Of a stretch of DNA of 6,494 bases, positions 6,384 to 6,494 are shown one piece after another. The notes beneath the pieces were generated by a model. That model saw only the letters and a program-made list of their open reading frames with translations, did no database searches and was not told the origin of the DNA. The DNA is from Candidatus Sumerlaeota bacterium (GTDB taxonomy: Bacteria > UBP6 > UBA1177). Within the stretch, counting starts at the first letter, position 1. Every line of letters begins with the position of its first letter. A program made the position numbers and the translations under genes. The stretch is taken from NCBI GenBank assembly GCA_007136595.1, contig SLGQ01000126.1, positions 1 through 6,494 of the forward strand, in the 5' to 3' direction.

Positions 6384-6459
6384 GGGGCTGTAGCTCAGCT
6401 GGGAGAGTATCTGAATGGCATTCAGGGGGTCGCGCGTTCGATCCGCGTCAGCTCCACCA
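6384..6459 (+). tRNA. tRNA-Ala, anticodon GGC
   Basis: The 76-base gene folds into a full cloverleaf. The acceptor stem is GGGGCTG with CAGCTCC and holds the G3-U70 wobble pair, the main identity mark of alanine tRNA for AlaRS. The D arm has GCTC with an 8-base loop containing GGG. The anticodon arm TCTGA/TCAGG presents loop ATGGCAT, with anticodon GGC at 6417-6419, reading GCC and GCU codons. The T arm has loop TTCGATC. The discriminator is A73 and the CCA end is encoded (6457-6459). Several G-U pairs (10-25, 27-43, 49-65) are slightly more than usual but harmless. It is transcribed away from grpE. Confidence 0.97.
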
Positions 6460-6484
6460 CCTTTCGTTCATCGAACGAAAGGTG
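6458..6484 (+). repeat. perfect 12-bp inverted repeat (hairpin) at the tRNA 3' end
   Basis: CACCTTTCGTTC (6458-6469) and GAACGAAAGGTG (6473-6484) pair without mismatch around the loop ATC. The left arm includes the last two bases of the encoded CCA. No T-run follows; instead an 8-base palindrome GACGCGTC (6484-6491) comes next, so it is not a standard intrinsic terminator. It could stop transcription without a U-tract, guide 3' processing, or mark a recombination site at the tRNA end. The structure is certain; the function is not. Confidence 0.85.
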
Positions 6485-6494
6485 ACGCGTCGTA

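Noticed and set aside
1..6494. CRISPR array, insertion sequence or prophage genes
   Set aside because: No regular repeat-spacer pattern, transposase frame or phage gene is visible; coding content is fully explained by housekeeping genes and the PAS protein.

Overview
The window is an ordinary housekeeping segment: the grpE-dnaK-dnaJ chaperone operon, then asnS and the front part of a PAS-domain protein, all on the minus strand, with a tRNA-Ala(GGC) gene diverging on the plus strand at the right edge. The DNA is AT-rich. DnaK carries the extra N-terminal-quadrant segment known from diderm (Gram-negative-type) Hsp70s, DnaJ has the full four-repeat zinc domain, and a dedicated AsnRS is present, so this is a diderm bacterium. 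I cannot name its phylum from the sequence.

Layout, right to left. The tRNA gene (6384-6459) has its own likely promoter, and a perfect 12-bp hairpin begins inside its CCA end. Between the tRNA and grpE lies a short divergent control region (6137-6383). It holds a grpE promoter, a tRNA promoter and, between them, a patch of short direct repeats (ACTTAAC, TTAATCGGG). grpE (starts 6136), dnaK (starts 5327) and dnaJ (starts 3343) follow with gaps of 14 and 40 bases, so one transcript is likely. asnS (starts 2147) lies 65 bases beyond dnaJ and has its own predicted promoter in that gap. A two-PAS protein (starts 662, runs off the left edge) follows after another 93 bases, also with its own predicted promoter.

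GrpE is the nucleotide-exchange factor of DnaK, and DnaJ delivers substrate and stimulates DnaK ATP hydrolysis, so the three encode a complete Hsp70 cycle. asnS and tRNA-Ala belong to translation; the PAS protein is a sensor of unknown output. No hrcA gene, CIRCE operator or sigma-32-type promoter is visible upstream of grpE, so how this operon senses heat is open.

I do not see an evident new biological system. The points most worth a second look are the hairpin at the tRNA 3' end, a possible weak helix over the grpE ribosome binding site, the repeat patch between the divergent promoters, and the long acidic tail of GrpE. The rightmost ATG of the asnS, dnaJ and grpE reading frames is in each case upstream of the likely true start; the starts used here follow ribosome binding sites and family N-termini.
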